64,000 nucleotides of DNA from Paenibacillus phoenicis (GCF_034718895.1 NZ_JAYERP010000001.1:372001-436000), one strand, 5' to 3'; positions 16,187-25,546 are shown, numbered from the stretch's first letter. Made by a program: numbers and translations. The notes: generated from the sequence alone by a model not told the origin.

Positions 16187-16249
16187 TTGTTGACAAGGAA
16201 ACAATAATACGTTATGTTTTTGTTGACACAGAAACAAAATGACTATAAT
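16187..16249 (+). promoter_or_regulatory. Tandem MarR-type operators and promoter of the exporter
   Basis: Two copies of TTGTTGACAnnGAAACAA occur at 16187-16204 and 16220-16237, exactly 33 bp (about three helical turns) apart. Each has TTGTT/AACAA half-sites and embeds a TTGACA. The first TTGACA (16190) has TATGTT at 17 bp. The second (16223) is 15 bp from TATAAT (16244-16249). A dimer bound at each site would cover both -35 elements. Confidence 0.75.
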
Positions 16250-16270
16250 AACATCCGAGAGGAGAATCCC

Positions 16271-17689
16271 ATGCAGAACGTAAAAGAGAAAGGAAGAGAG
16301 TTACCTAGAGAAATCCTCATGGCTGCCTGGGCAATTGCCCTTGGAGCCATTGCTCCTATGCTTGATTCAACGATGGTGAATATCGCGATCGATATCCTCA
16401 CCAAAGATTTTCAGACGACGCTGGATATTATTCAATGGTCCATCACCGGTTATGTGCTTGCCCTTGCGATGGCGGTACCGGTCTCCGGCTGGCTGATGAA
16501 CCAATTTAACGGGAAGAAGATTTTTGTCGGCGCCGTTGTTGCTTTTGGCATTATCTCCGTCTTTGTCGGCTTCAGTTGGAATGTCTTCAGCTTTATATTT
16601 TTTCGCTTGGTGCAAGGATTTAGCGCCGGGATCATTACCACGCTGATGTTCACGCTTCTAGTCAAAACCGCAGGGCCGGATTATCTGGGGCGAGTGATGG
16701 CGATCGTCAGCACACCGATGATTTTTGGCCCCATCCTGGGACCGGTCATCGGAGGCTTCATCGTTCAATGGGCGTCCTGGCAATGGATTTTTTTCATTAA
16801 TGTGTTGATTGTTCTGATCTCCGCACCGCTGATGATGAGAAAAATCCCCAACTTCGAGCCGTTCAACCGAGACAGCAAACTAGATGTCATTGGGATCGCC
16901 TGCTTGTCCTTCATGAGCGCTGCTTTGATCTATGGCATTACAAAGGCGGCGGACCATGCCTCGTTTAACAATCCCGAGACTTTGTTATGGGTGGGCATCG
17001 GCCTTGCTTTAGCCGTTATCTATTTCGCGTACAACCGTTTCACGAACAATCAAACCGTACTCCCTTTGAACCTGTTTGTGCATCGGAGTTTTCTGGCTTC
17101 CAGTGTTGGACTGTTTCTGGCGAATATGGCCATTATGGGACCGATGCTCATCTTGCCGTTGTTCTTTCAAAATTTCCGGCATTTCACGGCCATTGAAGCT
17201 GCGCTTGCGTTAATTCCCCAAGGCCTAGGGATGCTCGTTACCCGTCCGTTGATCGGCAAAATGATCGATCGGATCGGCGCGAAATACGTGGTGATAGTGA
17301 GCCTGATTCTATCGCTGATCGGGTCCGTTCCGCTGATCTTTATCACTGATCAAACGAGCATGGTATGGATTTCCCTTGTCTTGTTTATTCGGGGAACCAG
17401 CATCGGGGGCATTAATCTCCCGTTAACGAGTGACGCCTATACGGGACTAAACGATCATCAGCTTTCGGAAGCCGGCGTTGGGATCAATATCATCGAGAAC
17501 CTGGGTGCCAGCTTTGGCTCAGCGGTGATCGCCACTGTTGTTGCAACAGTCGTCCAAGGCCTGCAACCCACGGTGGCAAATAGCTTAAAGGGCTATCACG
17601 CCGGATTCCTGGTTTCCACCCTCGTCCTCATTCTGATTTTTATCCCCGGGCTGTTCCTCACCCATAAGAAGAGGGCGATGAGCGCATAA
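16271..17689 (+). CDS. DHA2-family (14-TMS) MFS drug exporter
   Basis: A 472-residue EmrB/QacA-type proton-driven exporter in the cytoplasmic membrane. I start at ATG 16271 (GAGAGGAG site); a longer in-frame start would overlap the operator. LDSTMVNIAIDILTKDFQTT in the first helix is motif D1, and WSITGYVLALAMAVPVSGWL plus FRLVQGFSAG are typical of the family. The antiporter motif C is visible in GPILGPVIGGFIVQWASWQW. About fourteen hydrophobic segments are present. Control by the upstream MarR is inferred from the operator pair. The substrate is unknown. Confidence 0.92.
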   Translation: MQNVKEKGRELPREILMAAWAIALGAIAPMLDSTMVNIAIDILTKDFQTTLDIIQWSITGYVLALAMAVPVSGWLMNQFNGKKIFVGAVVAFGIISVFVGFSWNVFSFIFFRLVQGFSAGIITTLMFTLLVKTAGPDYLGRVMAIVSTPMIFGPILGPVIGGFIVQWASWQWIFFINVLIVLISAPLMMRKIPNFEPFNRDSKLDVIGIACLSFMSAALIYGITKAADHASFNNPETLLWVGIGLALAVIYFAYNRFTNNQTVLPLNLFVHRSFLASSVGLFLANMAIMGPMLILPLFFQNFRHFTAIEAALALIPQGLGMLVTRPLIGKMIDRIGAKYVVIVSLILSLIGSVPLIFITDQTSMVWISLVLFIRGTSIGGINLPLTSDAYTGLNDHQLSEAGVGINIIENLGASFGSAVIATVVATVVQGLQPTVANSLKGYHAGFLVSTLVLILIFIPGLFLTHKKRAMSA

Positions 17690-17693
17690 AACA

Positions 17694-17717
17694 AGCCGCG
17701 AGGTTCTCCTCGCGGCT
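17694..17717. terminator. Bidirectional hairpin between exporter and gnd
   Basis: AGCCGCGAGG / CCTCGCGGCT with a TTCT loop is a strong symmetrical stem between convergent genes. T-tracts are short on both sides. Confidence 0.6.
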
Positions 17718-17729
17718 TCAGTTCATTCT

Positions 17730-19142
17730 TTATTTATCAAGCCATTGGAAATGGAAGGTGCCTTCTTGGTCAACGCGTTCGAACGTATGGGCGCCGAAGT
17801 AGTCGCGTTGGGCTTGCAGCAGGTTAGCAGGCAACCGCTCGGAACGGTAGCTGTCGTAGTAAGCCAGAGCGGAGGAGAAGGCCGGTACCGGAATGCCGCG
17901 GGTTACAGCAGTGGCAACCACTTGTCTCCAAGCGTCTTGGTAGTTCTCGACGACATTCTTGAAGTAATCGTCGAGCAGCAGGTTTTTCAGATTCGGGTCG
18001 CGATCGTACGCATCTTTAATATTTTGCAGGAAGCGAGCCCGAATGATGCAACCGCCGCGGAAGATCATGGCGATGGCGCCATAATTCAGATCCCAGCCAT
18101 ATTCCTCGGAAGCGAGACGCATTTGCGCGAAGCCTTGGGCGTACGATGCGATCTTGCTGGCGTACAGCGCCTTGCGGACCGCTTCAATGAATGCTTCCTT
18201 ATCGCCGTCATACGGCTGGGTGGCCGGACCGTTCAACCGTTTGCTGGCGGCCACGCGTTCGCTCTTCATTGCGGAGATGAAGCGGGCAAACACCGACTCG
18301 GTGATGATCGACAGCGGTACGCCAAGATCGAGGGCGCTTTGGCTCGTCCATTTGCCAGTACCTTTCTGGCCGGCGGAGTCCAGGATCACGTCCACCATCG
18401 GTTTGCCGGTAGCTGGATCCTTCTTGCCAAAGATGTCTGCCGTGATTTCGATCAGGTAGCTGTCCAGCTCACCGCTATTCCATTCCGTAAAAATCTTGTG
18501 CAGTTCATCAACGCTCAGCCCCAGCACATCCTTCAACAAATGGTACGCTTCGCCGATTAGCTGCATATCCCCGTACTCGATCCCGTTGTGAACCATTTTC
18601 ACGTAGTGGCCGGCACCGTCCGGGCCGATGTAGGTGGAGCAAGGATCGCCGTTCACTTTGGCCGAAATCGCCGTCAAGATTGGCTCAACCAATTCGTAGG
18701 CGTCCCGTTGGCCGCCAGGCATGATCGCCGGGCCTTTCAGCGCGCCTTCCTCGCCGCCGGATACGCCGGCGCCGATAAAGCGGATGCCTTGGGCTTCCAG
18801 CAGCTTGTTGCGGCGCTGGGTGTCCGGGAAGTGGGCGTTCCCGCCGTCGATCAAGATGTCCCCTTTCTCAAGGTAAGGGACCAGTTGGTTGATCGTGTCG
18901 TCGGTTGGCTTGCCGGCTTTCACCATAATTAGAATTTTACGCGGCGTTTCCAGCGATTGCACAAATTCCTCGATGCTGTAGGTGCCAACGAAATTTTTGC
19001 CCGGCGCTTCCTCCAGCAGTTCTTTGGTTTTCTCAGGCGAACGATTATACAATGCAACGGAGAAGCCTTTGCTTTCGATGTTAAGCGCGAGGTTCTTGCC
19101 CATGACGGCGAGACCAATCACGCCGATTTGTTGTTTTTTCAT
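17730..19142 (-). CDS. gnd: 6-phosphogluconate dehydrogenase, decarboxylating
   Basis: A 470-residue enzyme that oxidises 6-phosphogluconate to ribulose-5-phosphate and CO2, making NADPH. The N-terminal Rossmann motif [16 protein letters not shown] is followed by YNRSPEKT, where the Asn-Arg pair favours NADP. The substrate signature [20 protein letters not shown] and catalytic [16 protein letters not shown] are intact. It has the long (about 470) form, as in GndA. Third gene of zwf-tal-gnd, 48 bp after tal, with a GGAGGTAG site. Confidence 0.96.
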   Translation of the reverse strand: MKKQQIGVIGLAVMGKNLALNIESKGFSVALYNRSPEKTKELLEEAPGKNFVGTYSIEEFVQSLETPRKILIMVKAGKPTDDTINQLVPYLEKGDILIDGGNAHFPDTQRRNKLLEAQGIRFIGAGVSGGEEGALKGPAIMPGGQRDAYELVEPILTAISAKVNGDPCSTYIGPDGAGHYVKMVHNGIEYGDMQLIGEAYHLLKDVLGLSVDELHKIFTEWNSGELDSYLIEITADIFGKKDPATGKPMVDVILDSAGQKGTGKWTSQSALDLGVPLSIITESVFARFISAMKSERVAASKRLNGPATQPYDGDKEAFIEAVRKALYASKIASYAQGFAQMRLASEEYGWDLNYGAIAMIFRGGCIIRARFLQNIKDAYDRDPNLKNLLLDDYFKNVVENYQDAWRQVVATAVTRGIPVPAFSSALAYYDSYRSERLPANLLQAQRDYFGAHTFERVDQEGTFHFQWLDK

Positions 19143-19190
19143 ATATACCTACCTCCAAACCTATCCTCTCTAATCTATGAGGTAAAGCTC

Positions 19191-19856
19191 TTATTTTACG
19201 GATTTCTTCCAATCGGCCGCGAACTTCTCCAGCCCTTGATCCGTCAGCGGATGTTTGGCCAGTTGTTCGATGACCGCGAACGGAATAGTAGCGATATGCG
19301 CTCCAGCTAAAGCTACGCGGGTAACGTGATCCGGATGGCGGACAGAAGCGGCGATGATTTGCGTATCCAGGGTATGCACACGGAACAGCTCCGCAACTTT
19401 CGATACTAGCTGCACGCCGTCTTCGGAAATGTCGTCCAAGCGGCCGAGGAACGGCGATACATAAGTAGCGCCTGCACGAGCGGCCAGCAAAGCCTGGTTG
19501 ACCGTAAAGATCAAGGTGACGTTGGTCTTGACACCTTTTTGCGCCAAATATTTGGTTGCTTCGAGACCTGCCAGCGTCATTGGCAGTTTAATCGTGATTC
19601 GTGGATCATGGTTGTTGATTTTGATCAGCTCTTCCGCTTGGGCAATCATCTCTTCGGCTGTGACTGCATCCGGCGTGACTTCCGCCGAAACGGACTCCAC
19701 GTCGGGGACGGCCTTCAAGATTTCCTCAATGCGGTCCTCGAACTTGACGCCTTCTTTGGCGACGAGGGAAGGATTGGTTGTCACCCCGGATAAGACGCCG
19801 ATTTTATGGGCTTTTTTAATGTCTTCCAGATTGGCCGTGTCAACAAAAAATTTCAT
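19191..19856 (-). CDS. tal: Transaldolase, short (TalC/FSA-like) type
   Basis: A 221-residue TIM-barrel aldolase. The Schiff-base Lys sits in [17 protein letters not shown] (about residue 85), and the N-terminus [20 protein letters not shown] is characteristic of the small transaldolase/fructose-6-phosphate aldolase family. VTFAKFS/TNVTLIF and [14 protein letters not shown] complete the barrel. Flanked by zwf and gnd, it most likely serves as the pentose-phosphate transaldolase; true fructose-6-phosphate aldolase activity cannot be excluded from sequence alone. Confidence 0.9.
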   Translation of the reverse strand: MKFFVDTANLEDIKKAHKIGVLSGVTTNPSLVAKEGVKFEDRIEEILKAVPDVESVSAEVTPDAVTAEEMIAQAEELIKINNHDPRITIKLPMTLAGLEATKYLAQKGVKTNVTLIFTVNQALLAARAGATYVSPFLGRLDDISEDGVQLVSKVAELFRVHTLDTQIIAASVRHPDHVTRVALAGAHIATIPFAVIEQLAKHPLTDQGLEKFAADWKKSVK

Positions 19857-19923
19857 CGTAATCCCTCCAAATTTATAAATTTTAGATTTGAACGATCAGG
19901 GACAAAAAGTTCCGTATTCCCCC

Positions 19924-21456
19924 TTATTTGATGGACAAGGACTCTTGAGACGATGGGTTACCGGTGCTCTCTGCGGAGGTTGCCGCTTCGCTATCGCGGT
20001 CGAACCACCACTCGAACCCGTCTTTGGCCAGCAGCTCGTAGGCCGCTTGCGGACCGAAGCTGCCTGCCGGATATGGATATAACGGCACCTCATTCGCAGC
20101 GTAAGCATCCAGGATTGGCTGCACCCATTTCCAGGACAACTCGACCTCATCCCAATGCGCAAAGAAGGAGGAGTCGCCGCGAAGTGCGTCATAAATCAGG
20201 TTCTCATAGGCTTCAGGCACTTCACTGCCGCTCTTATGGGAGCCGATCAGCACCTTCGTGAGATCCTGTTGCTGAGCTTCGCCTTCCGTATTCAGACGCA
20301 GGTAAATGCTCTCGTTCGGGCTGATTTCGAACACGAGCAAATTCGGTTTACCGCCGTTGTTGGCTGTGGAGACTTGCTTCACCGGCTCGCGGAACTCAAT
20401 GACGATCCGTGTGGCTTTCTCCTTCATGCGTTTGCCGGTACGGATGTAAATCGGAATTCCGCGCCAGAAATCGTCATCGATTTGCAGTTTGGCTGCGATG
20501 AAGGTATCGTTTTGGGAATCCTGCGGGATCCCGGCTTCGTCTTTATAACCGACAACCGGTTTCCCTTGAATGGTCCCGCTTGTATATTGACCGCGGACCA
20601 CTTGGGTTGGGACGTCTTGACGCAGCAGCGGCTCCAGTGATTGCATCACATGCTTCTTCTTCGAGCGCACTTGCTCCGAATCGTCGCCTTTCGGCAGATG
20701 GGCGGCAAGCATCATCAGCAGCTGCAGCATATGATTCTGGAACATATCGCGCAAGGCACCGGAATGGTCGTAATACCCGGCTCTTTCCTCAACGCCAACG
20801 GTTTCGCTGGCCGTAATTTGCACGTTTGCGATGTAACGGTTATTCCAGGAAGCCTGGAGCACCGGATTCGTTTGCTGCAGCAGATGAAGCTTCTGTACCA
20901 TCGGTTTGCCGAGGTAGTGGTCGATGCGGAAAATTTCCTCTTCGGTAAAAGCTTTGCTAAGCTGTGCATTGAAATCGCGGGCGGATTGGAGATCGCGGCC
21001 AAACGGTTTTTCAATGACAAGCCGTTTCCAGCCTTTCGTGTCGCCTAGTCCGCTGTCTTGAATATGGTTTGCAATTGTCTCGAACAGCTCTGGACCAACC
21101 GACAGATAAAATAACCGATTGGGTTCCGCCCCTAGGGCCTGTTCGCGTTCTTCAACGAGCTTCAGCAGGCTTTGATAGTCTTCCTTGCGGTCGACGTCCA
21201 AGACATGATAGCGGAAGAAGCTGAGAAATTTGTTCACAGCCTCTGCATCGCTGGCTTCCCGTCGTGAAAAGCTGTGCAGAGATCGTTCGATGTTTGCCTT
21301 AAAGGTTTCATCGGACCATTCTCTGCGGCCCAAGCCGATTACGCTAAAAACTTCCGGCAGCTTTCCATCCAAAAACAAATTAAACAAGGCAGGGTAAATT
21401 TTGCGTTTCGCTAGATCCCCAGTTGCCCCAAACAATACAAACGTATTGGCATCCAT
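19924..21456 (-). CDS. zwf: Glucose-6-phosphate 1-dehydrogenase
   Basis: A 510-residue enzyme of the oxidative pentose-phosphate branch. The nucleotide motif FGATGDLAKRKIYPALFNL is at the N-terminus, and the active-site signature FRIDHYLGKPMVQ is at about residue 178. EKPFGRDLQSA lies before it. A C-terminal extension of about 20 Ser/Thr-rich residues (SEAATSAESTGNPSSQESL) exceeds the usual end. First gene of zwf-tal-gnd on the reverse strand, divergent from a LysR regulator. Together with tal and gnd it supplies NADPH and pentoses. Confidence 0.96.
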   Translation of the reverse strand: MDANTFVLFGATGDLAKRKIYPALFNLFLDGKLPEVFSVIGLGRREWSDETFKANIERSLHSFSRREASDAEAVNKFLSFFRYHVLDVDRKEDYQSLLKLVEEREQALGAEPNRLFYLSVGPELFETIANHIQDSGLGDTKGWKRLVIEKPFGRDLQSARDFNAQLSKAFTEEEIFRIDHYLGKPMVQKLHLLQQTNPVLQASWNNRYIANVQITASETVGVEERAGYYDHSGALRDMFQNHMLQLLMMLAAHLPKGDDSEQVRSKKKHVMQSLEPLLRQDVPTQVVRGQYTSGTIQGKPVVGYKDEAGIPQDSQNDTFIAAKLQIDDDFWRGIPIYIRTGKRMKEKATRIVIEFREPVKQVSTANNGGKPNLLVFEISPNESIYLRLNTEGEAQQQDLTKVLIGSHKSGSEVPEAYENLIYDALRGDSSFFAHWDEVELSWKWVQPILDAYAANEVPLYPYPAGSFGPQAAYELLAKDGFEWWFDRDSEAATSAESTGNPSSQESLSIK

Positions 21457-21583
21457 CTAGGTTCTCTCCTCTCAGCATAGCTTTTCTCTTATCCATTAAT
21501 GGAATACAGGTTCTCTGTTTGTGGGATCCGGGATGTTGCCCATTCCCAACCTCTAAGCTATGGATTATTTGGAATGACTCCAA

Positions 21584-21609
21584 TATAATACGAATATCAC
21601 CATAGGTGA
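21584..21609. promoter_or_regulatory. Palindrome and -10 box between zwf and the LysR gene
   Basis: TCACC-ATA-GGTGA (21597-21609) is a short inverted repeat in an AT-rich setting, 36 bp before the LysR start. TATAAT (21584-21589) next to it could serve as the -10 of the regulator gene (TGGATT at 17 bp as a poor -35). It is a candidate LysR operator. Confidence 0.4.
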
Positions 21610-21645
21610 AATTAATATATTTGACAGGAGCTATAGACCAGGTTT

Positions 21646-22536
21646 ATGACAAACAATTATGAACTATATAAAGTGTTTTATTGGGCAGCGAAAACCGGCA
21701 GCTTAACCCAAGCAGCCAATGCGTTGTTCCTGACGCAGCCCAGCGTCAGCCATGCCATCAAGCAGCTGGAGGAAAGCTTTGGCCTTTCGTTGTTTTACCG
21801 TAACTCCAAAGGAGTGTCGCTGACGCAGGAGGGCGCGATCTTGTACTCGTATATCGAGCAATCGCAGATCTTGATCTCCCTGGCGGAGAAAAAGATGGCC
21901 GAGCTCAAAAACCTCGAGACCGGTGTTCTGCGGATCGGCGGCAGTGACTCGTTGTTTAAGCATTACTTGCTTCCGTATTTGGAGGATTTTCATCGACGGT
22001 ATCCGGACGTCGGGATTCAGCTGCTTCACGGGACAACTCCGGAGATCATGGGTTTCTTGAAGGAGGGGAAGATCGACCTGGGCGTAGCCCGGATGCCGAT
22101 CGTCGATCCGCATATCGAGGTGCGGGAGGGCATTCAGCTGCAGGACTGCTTTGTGGCCGGCTGTGCCTATGCCAATCTCAAGGACAAAGTGATTTCGCTG
22201 GAAACGCTGCTGGAGCACCCGCTGATCTTGTTCTCGCGCAACAGCCGCGCCCGCATGGCGATCACCGAGCTGTTCTATGAATATGGCTACGAGCTGAAGC
22301 CTGAAATTGAGGTTGGCAGCGTCGACCTGCTGATCGAATTGGCGCGCAAAGGACTGGGAATTTCTTATGTGGCCCGGGAGTTCGTGTCGAAGGAACTGGA
22401 GGACGGCTCGCTGTTTGAAATCAAACTGGACGTAGAGCTGCCACCGTCCCAGGTGGGCATTATGAATATGCGGAACGTGCCGCTTACGACTGCAGCCCAG
22501 AAGTTTATGGAGGAATTCCGGTTATTTCGAAAATAA
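21646..22536 (+). CDS. LysR-family transcriptional regulator
   Basis: A 296-residue LTTR. The winged HTH covers residues 2-60 (FYWAAKTGSLTQAANALFLT, QPSVSHAIKQLEESFG), followed by the coiled linker helix and a periplasmic-binding-like effector domain starting at GVLRIGGSDSLFKHYLLPYL. It is divergent from zwf-tal-gnd with a 189-bp gap holding a small palindrome, so it may control that operon. LTTRs commonly regulate the divergent gene, but this is an inference. The ligand is unknown. A weak AGGAG site lies 15 bp from the ATG. Confidence 0.9.
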   Translation: MTNNYELYKVFYWAAKTGSLTQAANALFLTQPSVSHAIKQLEESFGLSLFYRNSKGVSLTQEGAILYSYIEQSQILISLAEKKMAELKNLETGVLRIGGSDSLFKHYLLPYLEDFHRRYPDVGIQLLHGTTPEIMGFLKEGKIDLGVARMPIVDPHIEVREGIQLQDCFVAGCAYANLKDKVISLETLLEHPLILFSRNSRARMAITELFYEYGYELKPEIEVGSVDLLIELARKGLGISYVAREFVSKELEDGSLFEIKLDVELPPSQVGIMNMRNVPLTTAAQKFMEEFRLFRK

Positions 22537-22547
22537 CTATAATAACA

Positions 22548-22588
22548 AGAAGGGAGGGAATTGCTAGTAAGGAATCCCTTCCTTTCTT
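22548..22588. terminator. Bidirectional terminator between LysR and MarR genes
   Basis: The G/A-rich arm AAGAAGGGAGGGAATT pairs with AATCCCTTCCTTTCTT with small bulges, serving the two convergent genes. Confidence 0.7.
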
Positions 22589-23037
22589 CATGTTGTGAAT
22601 AGCTCGTTTAAGTTCCCCCAATCAGCTTTTAGCAGCTTCTTTAACAATTCGACCTGCTCGGTTCCAAGAGCATCCGCAATAATCTGCTCCAGCGCTGCCT
22701 TGATGGTGGCGTTCTTCTCATAACAGCTTTCGCCCAACGGCGTTAATTTCAAGCTTTTTTCCTTCTTGTTATGCTGGGCTGGTATGACCTCAACCAACCC
22801 TTTGGCTTCCAAGCTCTTAATGAATTTGTGGGTCGCCTGCCGCGAAATATCCACCTGTCTTGTTACCTGCGAAATCGTTGGATTTTGCTGATAAATCCTT
22901 GCCATGATAAACCATTCTGAGTTGGAGATATATATCTCGTTCCGTTCGTTCCACACCTGCTCACAGAGGGAGCGAAGCTGGACATGACGTTCGCTAATCA
23001 GATCGATCAGGTTCAAAGATTCAAATTTGGGATGCAT
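22588..23037 (-). CDS. MarR-family transcriptional regulator, divergent from carD-like gene
   Basis: A 149-residue winged-helix protein. The HTH is in PTISQVTRQVDISRQATHKF and IKSLEAKGLVEVIPA, and the wing contains NKKEKSLKLTPLGE. It is transcribed away from a CarD-like gene. The 150-bp gap holds two TTGAC-containing palindromes that bracket a strong promoter for that gene. I infer that this regulator binds them, silencing the CarD-like gene and perhaps itself. The effector is unknown. Confidence 0.88.
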   Translation of the reverse strand: MHPKFESLNLIDLISERHVQLRSLCEQVWNERNEIYISNSEWFIMARIYQQNPTISQVTRQVDISRQATHKFIKSLEAKGLVEVIPAQHNKKEKSLKLTPLGESCYEKNATIKAALEQIIADALGTEQVELLKKLLKADWGNLNELFTT

Positions 23038-23099
23038 GGAATCCCTCCATTTCCGTTCCTGTTGCTAGTTCTCCTACACTATACAAAGACGGCCGGAAG

Positions 23100-23162
23100 T
23101 TGTCAATTTAGTTGACAAATTAACGGAAAAGGAGTATATTAACAATAGTCAACTTAGTTGAC
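23100..23162 (+). promoter_or_regulatory. Promoter of the carD-like gene flanked by two palindromic operators
   Basis: Operator 1 is TTGTCAA-tttag-TTGACAA (23100-23118) and operator 2 is GTCAAC-tta-GTTGAC (23148-23162). The promoter TTGACA (23112-23117), 17 bp, TATATT (23135-23140) uses the right arm of operator 1 as its -35, and operator 2 covers the start site. Centres are 46 bp apart. Confidence 0.8.
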
Positions 23163-23187
23163 AAAATAGAGGGGCGGGATCACGGCC

Positions 23188-23691
23188 ATGTTTGATAAGG
23201 GGGATTTGATCAGTTATTCGGTGCATGGCGTTTGCCGCATCGACGAGGTTTGCGTAAAATCGCTGGCCGGTGTTTCCAAGACTTATTATGAACTGCATCC
23301 GCTGAGCAATGAGACCTTAAAAATCAGCATTCCGGTCGATAGGGCGCCCTTGCAATTGCAGAAATTGATGGGGCCGGAGGAAGCGATGGCGTTAATCGAC
23401 TCTTTTATGGCACCGGGCATTCCATGGATCGATAACAATCATGAACGGCATCACAATTACAGTGCGATTGTCAAGACAGGCGACCGGGAGGGAATCGCGA
23501 AGGTTGCCAATACGTTGATGCGCAGGAAACAATGGTCTGAGCAAAATCATAAGAAACTCGGCAATCAAGACAACCAGCTGTTATTGGGCATACAGAACAC
23601 TTCATTTAACGAAATGGCCATCGTGTTAAAGACCACATACGATGACGTTTTGCAGGCTGTCCAGGAGAAGGTTGCCGTGAATCAGTCATAA
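23188..23691 (+). CDS. CarD-family (RID-domain) transcription factor
   Basis: A 167-residue protein with the CarD/TRCF RNA-polymerase-interacting domain at the N-terminus (FDKGDLISYSVHGVCRIDEV, then YYELHPLSNETLKISIPV). The helical C-terminal half contains RKQWSEQNHKKLG. CarD proteins bind the polymerase beta subunit and alter promoter opening. Most species carry one constitutive copy; this one sits behind a promoter boxed in by two MarR-type palindromes, so it is predicted to be inducible. It could act as a global switch under the control of the divergent MarR protein. Confidence 0.88.
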   Translation: MFDKGDLISYSVHGVCRIDEVCVKSLAGVSKTYYELHPLSNETLKISIPVDRAPLQLQKLMGPEEAMALIDSFMAPGIPWIDNNHERHHNYSAIVKTGDREGIAKVANTLMRRKQWSEQNHKKLGNQDNQLLLGIQNTSFNEMAIVLKTTYDDVLQAVQEKVAVNQS

Positions 23692-23721
23692 ACGGGTTCT
23701 TTATACGAGTTATACGAGGAA

Positions 23722-23749
23722 AGAGAGGTGCAGCTGCACCTCTCTTTTT
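23722..23749 (+). terminator. Terminator of the carD-like gene
   Basis: A 12-bp perfect stem AGAGAGGTGCAG / CTGCACCTCTCT is followed by TTTT. Confidence 0.85.
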
Positions 23750-23772
23750 GGGCTTATTGATAACATTGATTT

Positions 23773-24342
23773 CTAAACCTTTAGCATGCCGCGGAACCCT
23801 CTGGCGCCATAATAGGATTCCGCCCCGTTATGGTACACAAAGACTGTGTCGTAACGGCGGTCGCAGAAGAGGGCGCCGCCAAGCTTACGGATGGAAGCAG
23901 GGGTTTGCACCCAACTGGAGGTCTTCAAATCAAATTTCCCCAGCTTCTGCAGTTCCCGGTATTGCTCTTCCGTTAACAGCTCAATTCCCATAGCAGCCGC
24001 CATGTTCATCGCGCTGTCTTCCGGCTTATGCTGCTTTCTCGATTCCAGGGCTTCATGGTCGTAACAGACGCTTCTGCGGCCCTTGGGCGATTCCGCCGAA
24101 CAATCTACGAATAAGATTTGATCGGTTTGCTCATCGTATCCAATAACGTCCGGCTCGCCGCCGGTCCGTTCCATTTCATGGAGCGACCACAGTTTATCGG
24201 GCTGCGCCTCCAGCTTCGCTTGGACCTGAGCCCATGCCAACTCGGGATGGCGATTCATGTTTGCCTCAAAACGCTTGCTTAAAACCTGGAGCAATTCTTC
24301 ACTTTGTTCCGGTGCTAAAACCTTGAGTTCTTTGTTCATCAT
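23773..24342 (-). CDS. DUF4256 domain-containing protein
   Basis: A roughly 190-residue cytosolic protein matching the DUF4256 pattern: RFEANMNRHPELAWAQVQAK at the N-terminus, GGEPDVIGYDEQTDQILFVD, and C-terminal GGALFCDRRYDTVFVYHNGA. The family has no known activity. I place the start at the ATG pair 24337-24342 because GAGGAGG lies 6-7 nt upstream; a TTG start at 24357 would overlap that site. A DUF4317 gene lies 34 bp upstream on the same strand, so the two may be cotranscribed. Confidence 0.75.
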   Translation of the reverse strand: MMNKELKVLAPEQSEELLQVLSKRFEANMNRHPELAWAQVQAKLEAQPDKLWSLHEMERTGGEPDVIGYDEQTDQILFVDCSAESPKGRRSVCYDHEALESRKQHKPEDSAMNMAAAMGIELLTEEQYRELQKLGKFDLKTSSWVQTPASIRKLGGALFCDRRYDTVFVYHNGAESYYGARGFRGMLKV

Positions 24343-24376
24343 GAGCAACCTCCTCAAAACTTGTTGTTTTTCACCT

Positions 24377-25546
24377 CTACAGTTCTTCCGTGCTTAGCGT
24401 AAAACCTTCAATCACCGCGTCCTCATCAACCTCAATCAGAATGCAGCGTTTGCCGTGATAATTGACTTGCTTCAGGTACTTTAGATCTTGAGGGCTGACC
24501 GAGATCGTGGCTACCTTCGTTTCGATCTTGATCGATTTCGAAGTAAACTTCGGCACGACGCTGCTTGCTTTGATCTCATAGTTTTTGTCGTCAACAACCG
24601 TTTGGTACGCCAGCTCCACCTTTTCCGTCGTAACGTTCTCCACGCCGCTGGCTGTCAGCACGCGCTCCACATCCCTATAATCCAGCTTCGGCGGTTCTTC
24701 CTCCTCGTGGGTTTCAATCACCTGCTGAATTTCTTCGTATACGCTCGCAATCGTGGAGGCGTCAAGCTGATCTCCGGCAATTTCCTTGACGATGTCCTCA
24801 AAGATCGCTCTCTCTTCCAGCGCGGTTACCGTCTTCTCGGCGTTTAGGACCTGATCGATAAAATGCTGATTTGGATCATTCGCTTTGCCCGCGCAATAGA
24901 GTACCCGATTCACATCAGAGAAGCCGTCCGTAATGCTGGGATAGAAGAAGCCTTGCTCCGGCGAGCGCAGCTTGATGATTGGATCAACGATCACGTTGTA
25001 CTTGAACTCGCGTTCGACATAGTCGAACATAAGCGTTTTTCGCTGCGGTTCGGTTGAATTGATGCTGCACAAAATAAACGGATTCGCAAACATCTCATCA
25101 GTTTCGCTTTCCTCGGCTTCCTCATTGCGCTCCTTGGTGGGCTTGTAGTATTGCCCGCGGACGAAGGTGATTACCGTATCCCGTTCATACGTCGTATCCT
25201 CCAGCATTTTCTCTACCAGCAGAAGCATCAAATCATGCCATTCGTCGGCATCACCGGTCACGAGAGCTTGATGCAGCAGGTCTTGCGAAGGCTTGTCCGT
25301 TTCCGGGTGATCCTGGAACTTTAGCTCGAACAGCTTCTGATCCAATTCTCCGGACAGCAGTCTTTTGAAATTGCCCATATGCAATTCCTGCTTTTCTCTC
25401 TCCAACAGCTCAAACGGTGTACGCTCAAAATGATAGATTTCGTTCGTTTCCTTCATAATATAGACGTTCAGAATGTCGTAAATACTTAGTCTTTCATGAT
25501 CCAGTTTGAATTGCTTGCGGATATAAGCGAGTTCCTTCTTGATCAA
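24377..25546 (-). CDS. DUF4317 domain-containing protein
   Basis: A 389-residue cytosolic protein of the DUF4317 family, recognised from KKELAYIRKQFKLDHERLSI and YDILNVYIMKETNEIYHFER at the N-terminus, and MGNFKRLLSGELDQKLFELK. No catalytic motif is apparent; the middle is acidic and a predicted helical hairpin lies near residue 270. TTG 25546 with an AAAGGGG site is preferred over an upstream in-frame TTG at 25564, which would sit in that site. The function of the family is unknown. Confidence 0.75.
   Translation of the reverse strand: MIKKELAYIRKQFKLDHERLSIYDILNVYIMKETNEIYHFERTPFELLEREKQELHMGNFKRLLSGELDQKLFELKFQDHPETDKPSQDLLHQALVTGDADEWHDLMLLLVEKMLEDTTYERDTVITFVRGQYYKPTKERNEEAEESETDEMFANPFILCSINSTEPQRKTLMFDYVEREFKYNVIVDPIIKLRSPEQGFFYPSITDGFSDVNRVLYCAGKANDPNQHFIDQVLNAEKTVTALEERAIFEDIVKEIAGDQLDASTIASVYEEIQQVIETHEEEEPPKLDYRDVERVLTASGVENVTTEKVELAYQTVVDDKNYEIKASSVVPKFTSKSIKIETKVATISVSPQDLKYLKQVNYHGKRCILIEVDEDAVIEGFTLSTEEL

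Noticed and set aside
18154..18932. Long + strand frames opposite gnd
   Set aside because: They are antisense shadows of gnd, which has complete motifs and full family length.
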